From Planctomycetota bacterium (lineage in GTDB: Bacteria > Planctomycetota > Phycisphaerae > Phycisphaerales > UBA5793), in contig JABFGK010000001.1 of the NCBI GenBank assembly GCA_013112555.1, positions 2,640,581-2,704,580 of the forward strand: DNA of 64,000 nt. The letters are read 5' to 3'. Position 1 is the stretch's first letter. The number at the start of each line of letters is the position of its first letter. Of this stretch, positions 59,760 through 64,000 are shown one piece after another. The notes below the pieces were generated by a model. It was not told the origin of the DNA. It did not search any database and saw only the letters and a list, made by a program, of their open reading frames with translations. Position numbers and translations under genes: made by a program.

Positions 59760-62297
59760 TCAGTGCGAGTCATCCCCGTCATCATTCGATTCATCGGGTG
59801 CTGGCTTGATGGTGAATATGGCCGGCTCGATTCGATCCGGCTGTTCGAGGCGCTCAAACTGAATGACCACCCGGCCGTTGAACTCGTTGGTCGTCGTGAT
59901 CCGATACGGCACGGTGATCTCGAACTCAGTGCGATAATCATCGTACTCCGTGGCCGTCGGAATCCCAGGCATCCCCGGCGCCACCTGCAATGTCTCGCTC
60001 CTGAGGAGATGCCCTGTTTCGGAATCGACAAACACCGTCACCGCCGGCACCCCGGTTGATTCACTGTCTGCCTCAAGTCGCACCACATACACCGGGCGCT
60101 CGTCCTGCATGTCGCGACGCAGCACGGTGATGCCGTCGAAGTATGTTTCCCAATCGCCAAGTACAGCTATCGGGTGGGAGGAGAGTGCCTGGGCCAATTG
60201 CGTGCCCGTCAGTTCCTGATACGGTTGGAAGGACGACACGACCTCGGCCCGTGCCCCATCAACAGCCGATTCGGAATGACCGAATACGCCGAGCATCATC
60301 TCCTGCCGATAGCGCTTCCGATCTGCGAAATAGAGCGTCAGGTCGCCGGTAGCGCCGGCATGGACAAAATGAATCGAACCCGTCAGAAGATAGATCGTGT
60401 CAGGCTCAAGCGTCACGACCAATCCATTGTCGTGCCGGAGTTTCATGATGTCTTCAACGGTCGGCAAGGGTTCATCGGCCGGCAGTACAGCCTCCCCACC
60501 GCCAACGCGATTCATTACAAAGACCTGGCTGCCCTGAAGCATCGTCAGGCTTTCAACCACCCCGGTGTCCTCGTTCACGGCAAACGTGGCAGCCAACTCG
60601 TCCGAAATGCGAAAGGCCCAGCGACCGGTCTCATCAGGCGGGCTCATCTCAAACACCATCTGGCCGGGAACATCGACGGCCAGCCGATTGTTCTGAATCA
60701 CCACCTCCACATCAACATTCAAGTCGTCCGAGTGGTACGTTCCGAGGTACGGCTTCAACGCATCCAGGTCGATCTCGGCCGGTGGGGTATATCCCTCGCG
60801 CGGCAGTTCAAACACCGCACCGCCCTGATACATGCGCATGATCACGACCTGCCCCGCATCATCCCGATCAAACGACACGGCAATGGCATCCGATATAAGA
60901 AACGCCCAGCGCCCGCTGTCGTCAGGCAGACGCAGTTCGTAGTTCTGCTGACCCGGGACATCAACTGCCAGCGTGCGATCCTCTCTCACGCTCACGGTGA
61001 AGATGGCATCCTTGAACGGGCCGAAGTTGGCCACATAGCGACCGACGTACTCATCGAAATCCATGGCGCCGGCAACTTCCGCATCCGAGTCATCACCCTC
61101 CGGGGCACCGATATCATCCTGTGCGGCTTCCTCGGCGGTACCGAGTAGCGTGTCATAGACCAAGGCCGCAATCTGCCCCTGCAGCGCCGTGACCGACACG
61201 TTGGACAATAGAACGACCCCGAGTCGCGCTTCCGGGAAGACGGCCACATGCGCCGCAAAGCCGTCGATGTTGCCGCCATGCTGGACGAGTGGTGTCCCGT
61301 CATGGGTACCGAGGAACCAGCCGAATGCGTAGGCGGAATCCGGCCCGAGATTGATCTGGGGCGTCCACGTTTCAGCCAATGACTCCTCACTGATCAGGCG
61401 GCTGCCCCCCCACTGCCCGCCGTCAAGCAGAAACCGCAGCCAGTGGGCCATGTCGTGTGCGTTGGAGTTAATAGAGCCGGCGGGGCCCACCGTGTCGATC
61501 TTGCGCATCGGCACATGCTCATAGGCCGAGGTCTCCTCATCCCACATATAGCCGAGTGCGAGATCCGGCGCCTCATGTGCAGCCTCGTATGTTAAGTTCG
61601 ATTCGGTCATCTCCAACGGCATGAGCAGCCGCTCCGTCATCAGCGAGTTGAAGTTGCTGTCGGCCGCTCTGCCTGCTGCCATGCCGGCGGCCATGTACAT
61701 CACGTTGTTATAATGGAAGTTCTGACGGAACGTGTCCCACGGTTCGGCGTTGGCAGCCGTCGTCACGATCTGCTCGCGCGTGGCCGTCCCGGCAGCCCAG
61801 AGGATGCTCATCCGGGTAAACCCGGTCTGATGCGACAGCATGTCCCGGATCGTCACCCCCGGCTCCTCATCCGAATCTGCCCTGTCTTCGAATCGCGGGG
61901 ACAGGTTCAGTTCCGGGAGCCAGCGCGTAATCGGGTCATCCCAGGACATCGCCTCATCATCCACCATCATGCCGATCAATGTGGATGTGAACGCTTTGGT
62001 CGTGGACCCGATGGCAAACAGGGTGTGGTCGGTCACCGGGCGTCGGTTTTCCACGTCGGCCCACCCAAATCCCTCGGACAGGACGACGTCATCTTCAAGC
62101 ACGACCGCCACGGCCAGGCCGGGGATGTGCAGTTCGTCACTCCGTTGGTCCAGCGCTTGCTTCAGGCTCTCGATGCGCTGATCAAGATCAGCCGGCGGGG
62201 CCGCCGCCACCTGCGTCAAACTCACCGTGATTACGAGACCCGAACACGCTGTCCACTGAAGGAGTTGCATGCCGACCGATACCTGCTTCACATACAT
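59760..62297 (-). CDS. secreted class C beta-lactamase-like serine hydrolase with C-terminal repeats
   Basis: An 845-residue exported protein. After a signal peptide (to about residue 33) the hydrolase domain has the nucleophile motif AIGSTTKAF (SxxK), the YxN-type FHYNNVMYMAAG and VQHGGNIDGF (HxG). Two tandem DUF3471-like repeats follow (LAVDVPGQQNYELRLPDDSG and LAVDVPGQMVFEMSPPDETG, each with GRWAFxISD). A C-terminal domain of about 230 residues (LTLYFADRKRYRQEMMLGVF, VTVFVDSETGHLLRSETLQV) resembles lipoprotein-carrier-like beta folds. GAGG precedes the ATG. It may be a peptidase or esterase rather than a resistance enzyme. Confidence 0.88.
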   Translation of the reverse strand: MYVKQVSVGMQLLQWTACSGLVITVSLTQVAAAPPADLDQRIESLKQALDQRSDELHIPGLAVAVVLEDDVVLSEGFGWADVENRRPVTDHTLFAIGSTTKAFTSTLIGMMVDDEAMSWDDPITRWLPELNLSPRFEDRADSDEEPGVTIRDMLSHQTGFTRMSILWAAGTATREQIVTTAANAEPWDTFRQNFHYNNVMYMAAGMAAGRAADSNFNSLMTERLLMPLEMTESNLTYEAAHEAPDLALGYMWDEETSAYEHVPMRKIDTVGPAGSINSNAHDMAHWLRFLLDGGQWGGSRLISEESLAETWTPQINLGPDSAYAFGWFLGTHDGTPLVQHGGNIDGFAAHVAVFPEARLGVVLLSNVSVTALQGQIAALVYDTLLGTAEEAAQDDIGAPEGDDSDAEVAGAMDFDEYVGRYVANFGPFKDAIFTVSVREDRTLAVDVPGQQNYELRLPDDSGRWAFLISDAIAVSFDRDDAGQVVIMRMYQGGAVFELPREGYTPPAEIDLDALKPYLGTYHSDDLNVDVEVVIQNNRLAVDVPGQMVFEMSPPDETGRWAFRISDELAATFAVNEDTGVVESLTMLQGSQVFVMNRVGGGEAVLPADEPLPTVEDIMKLRHDNGLVVTLEPDTIYLLTGSIHFVHAGATGDLTLYFADRKRYRQEMMLGVFGHSESAVDGARAEVVSSFQPYQELTGTQLAQALSSHPIAVLGDWETYFDGITVLRRDMQDERPVYVVRLEADSESTGVPAVTVFVDSETGHLLRSETLQVAPGMPGIPTATEYDDYRTEFEITVPYRITTTNEFNGRVVIQFERLEQPDRIEPAIFTIKPAPDESNDDGDDSH

Positions 62298-62364
62298 ATC
62301 ACTACCTCTTCCTCTGCCCGCAGCAGTTCATGGTGGCCGGTCGTGTGGCCGGCCAGACAGATCG

Positions 62365-63462
62365 TTATTCAAGCACGCGAATCATGCGCGGTGCATTCTT
62401 CTCTAGCCACCCGACCTTCCCCACCAGTATCTCCAACATGTGGCGGGCCGACACCACGCCGACCTTCCCGGTGGCTGACAGTGCCCCCACGGCCTCAGTA
62501 ATCAGTGCCTCAATCATCAGCCAGGGCAACGCTCGCACCTCGGCCCGGCTCAGCACATGGTCCGGATTGAATGCATCGTAGCCCGCGCAGAAGGCAAACC
62601 ACCGCAACTCATCCGGTTCGTCAGGCCATTGCTGCGGGTCATCCCCGTGCGCCTGGATGGAAAAGTGCAACGCCCCACAGGCAATGTCGATGGCTCGGGG
62701 GGCTCGCCCGGCCGACTCGAAGTCGAGAATGCTCACGACGCGATGATCTCTGAAGATCAGATTCCCGGGATGCCAATCCCCGTGGATCAGGATCGGGGGC
62801 CACTTGCCATATTCCTGTGCATCAACGTGAGCAGCGGCAGCCCGGTAGCGGGTGCCGACGGTATCAAGCAGTTGCAAGAGATACGCCGCGTCCTGTTTCG
62901 ATTGCGTGAGTCGGTGCTGCAGCGCCTGAACCCGTCGCTCCAACGTATCTTGGTCGTGGCACGTCGATATCGGTGCCGCAGTCGAGTACGGAAACGTACT
63001 GAGCGCTTCATGCATCTGACTGAGCCGGGTGCCGGCATCACGACAGGACTCCGTCGACCGAGCAAACTCCGTCCCATGCACAAAACGCATCACTTCATAC
63101 GATCGCCCGGAGTGCAGCAGAATCGATGCGGGCCTGGTACTGCACGTCAGATACGGCTCGACGGGCATGCCGGCCTGATGCAGATGTCGACGCAGTGCAT
63201 GGCGAAATGCCGCACGGTCCAGCCCCTGCTGTGAAGCGGCTGCATCCGTCGGCCAACGACGTCGCTTGAGGAGATAGTCCTGCGTGGCTGCACGGAGCGC
63301 AAACTTGTCGGCCTTGCCGACGCCGCGCGTGATCGCCTGCCACTGCGTCACATCGCCGATGCCGAATGTGGTGCTGACAAGATGAAGTTCTGAGTCAGAC
63401 AGTGAAGCGGTTGCGTCCGGCTGGGGGGGGCGCTGTGACGGCTTGTCCCCAGTAGTGTTCAT
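62365..63462 (-). CDS. aminoglycoside-phosphotransferase-like kinase
   Basis: A 365-residue protein of the APH/choline-kinase fold. The catalytic loop and metal site read PPILIHGDWHPGNLIFRDHR then VVSILDFESAGRAPRAIDIA, with Asp and Asn in the right places. The N-lobe includes YLLKRRRWPTD and a YEVMRFVHGTEFA hinge. Family members phosphorylate small molecules such as sugars, choline, homoserine or antibiotics; the substrate cannot be told. The ATG at 63462 follows TGAGGCGAG. Confidence 0.85.
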   Translation of the reverse strand: MNTTGDKPSQRPPQPDATASLSDSELHLVSTTFGIGDVTQWQAITRGVGKADKFALRAATQDYLLKRRRWPTDAAASQQGLDRAAFRHALRRHLHQAGMPVEPYLTCSTRPASILLHSGRSYEVMRFVHGTEFARSTESCRDAGTRLSQMHEALSTFPYSTAAPISTCHDQDTLERRVQALQHRLTQSKQDAAYLLQLLDTVGTRYRAAAAHVDAQEYGKWPPILIHGDWHPGNLIFRDHRVVSILDFESAGRAPRAIDIACGALHFSIQAHGDDPQQWPDEPDELRWFAFCAGYDAFNPDHVLSRAEVRALPWLMIEALITEAVGALSATGKVGVVSARHMLEILVGKVGWLEKNAPRMIRVLE

Positions 63463-63518
63463 CGTGACTCGCCTCAGGAGTGGCCGACGCGCTGCCGGCG
63501 CTGGATACGGCAGGCCCA

Positions 63519-64000
63519 CTACTCGATGTTCTGGACCTGCTCCTTGATCCGATCGATGGCCCCCTTGATCTCGACGATCTCCCGGCTGATCTCCGCATCG
63601 TTCGACTTGCTCGCAATCGTGTTCGCCTCACGGAGCAGTTCCTGGGCCAGGAAGTCAAGCGTTCGACCGACCGGCTCACCGGATTTCGAGTCGATCAACT
63701 CATGGAACTGGGTCAAGTGGGCTGCCAACCGAGTCAGTTCCTCGTTGATATCGCTTTTGTCAGCAAAGATGGCCACTTCACGAACCAGATCATCCTGGTT
63801 CAACTGCAACTCAGACTGGGCAAGCATGTTCTCGACTCGCTGCTGGAGTCGAGCACGGTATTCAGCCACCACGATCGGCGCGCGCTCGGTGATGAGTGCC
63901 AGTTTCCGCTCGATCACCTCCCGCTGAGCATGCAGGTCTTTCTTGAGCGCTGCCCCCTCGGTCCGCCGCCGCTCAATCACGGCATCGCAGGCCTGGTTCA
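63519..64000 (-). CDS. yicC: YicC/YloC family endoribonuclease, C-terminal part (cut by window edge)
   Basis: The frame ends at 63519 and runs off the right edge (in frame through 64000). It shows the YicC C-terminal domain: ERRRTEGAALKKDLHAQREV, DKSDINEELTRLAAHLTQFH, and RTLDFLAQELLREANTIASK followed by VEIKGAIDRIKEQVQNIE. YicC proteins are RNases linked to stationary-phase survival and small-RNA decay. The N-terminal half lies outside the window. Confidence 0.92.
   Translation of the reverse strand, partial: NQACDAVIERRRTEGAALKKDLHAQREVIERKLALITERAPIVVAEYRARLQQRVENMLAQSELQLNQDDLVREVAIFADKSDINEELTRLAAHLTQFHELIDSKSGEPVGRTLDFLAQELLREANTIASKSNDAEISREIVEIKGAIDRIKEQVQNIE

Overview
The window is a GC-rich bacterial chromosome segment. 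I infer a planctomycete, probably Phycisphaerae-like. The reasons are a DUF1559-style pseudopilin protein, two ECF sigma factors paired with membrane-anchored partners, large secreted proteins (subtilase, beta-helix, class C serine hydrolase with C-terminal extensions), and dispersed palindromic repeats between genes. No 16S rRNA is present, so the assignment is inference. Genes are densely packed and most long opposite-strand frames are high-GC shadows.

Layout. 1-11.4 kb: a membrane protein, tatA, a repeat cluster, an ECF sigma gene with an in-frame stop translationally coupled to a DUF4349 protein, small zinc-ribbon membrane proteins, a frameshifted ribD, an MBL-fold protein and cardiolipin synthase. 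11.7-18.65 kb: the fatty-acid cluster rpmF-plsX-fabH-fabD-lipoprotein-fabG-acpP-fabF, closed by a strong terminator. 18.7-28.2 kb: a small secreted protein, uppS and atpG, a glycosyltransferase, a pseudopilin, an ECF sigma/anti-sigma pair, rnc, rpmH (44 codons), a VOC protein and ychF. 28.4-33.7 kb: a secreted subtilase, a SAM riboswitch with a Cys/Met-metabolism PLP enzyme, and a secreted beta-helix protein. 33.7-41.6 kb: a complete phosphate regulon, phoB-phoR-pstS-pstC-pstA-pstB-phoU, with Pho-box-like phased repeats before phoB and pstS.

42,239-51,071 is an 8.8-kb integrative element in the 3' end of tRNA-Arg(TCT). A 68-bp direct repeat with one mismatch marks both ends. The intact tRNA lies at the right end, beside a tyrosine integrase, a Cro/CI-type HTH, a primase-helicase fusion followed by iteron-like repeats, and an excisionase-type HTH. 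The cargo is six genes: two zinc-ribbon membrane proteins, one secreted protein and three unrecognised proteins. No capsid, portal or conjugation genes are visible, so it looks like a small self-replicating satellite-type island.

51.5-64 kb: a hybrid histidine kinase with a heme-type CxxCH sensor, an SRAP protein, a lipoprotein hydrolase, cysS, a Tat-exported epimerase-like protein, a large class C serine hydrolase, an aminoglycoside-phosphotransferase-like kinase and a partial yicC.

The observations most worth follow-up are the tRNA-Arg island and its replication module, a roughly 100-residue C-terminal domain shared by four secreted proteins (one carried on the island), the interrupted sigma factor, the SAM riboswitch, and a PstA with a large insertion.
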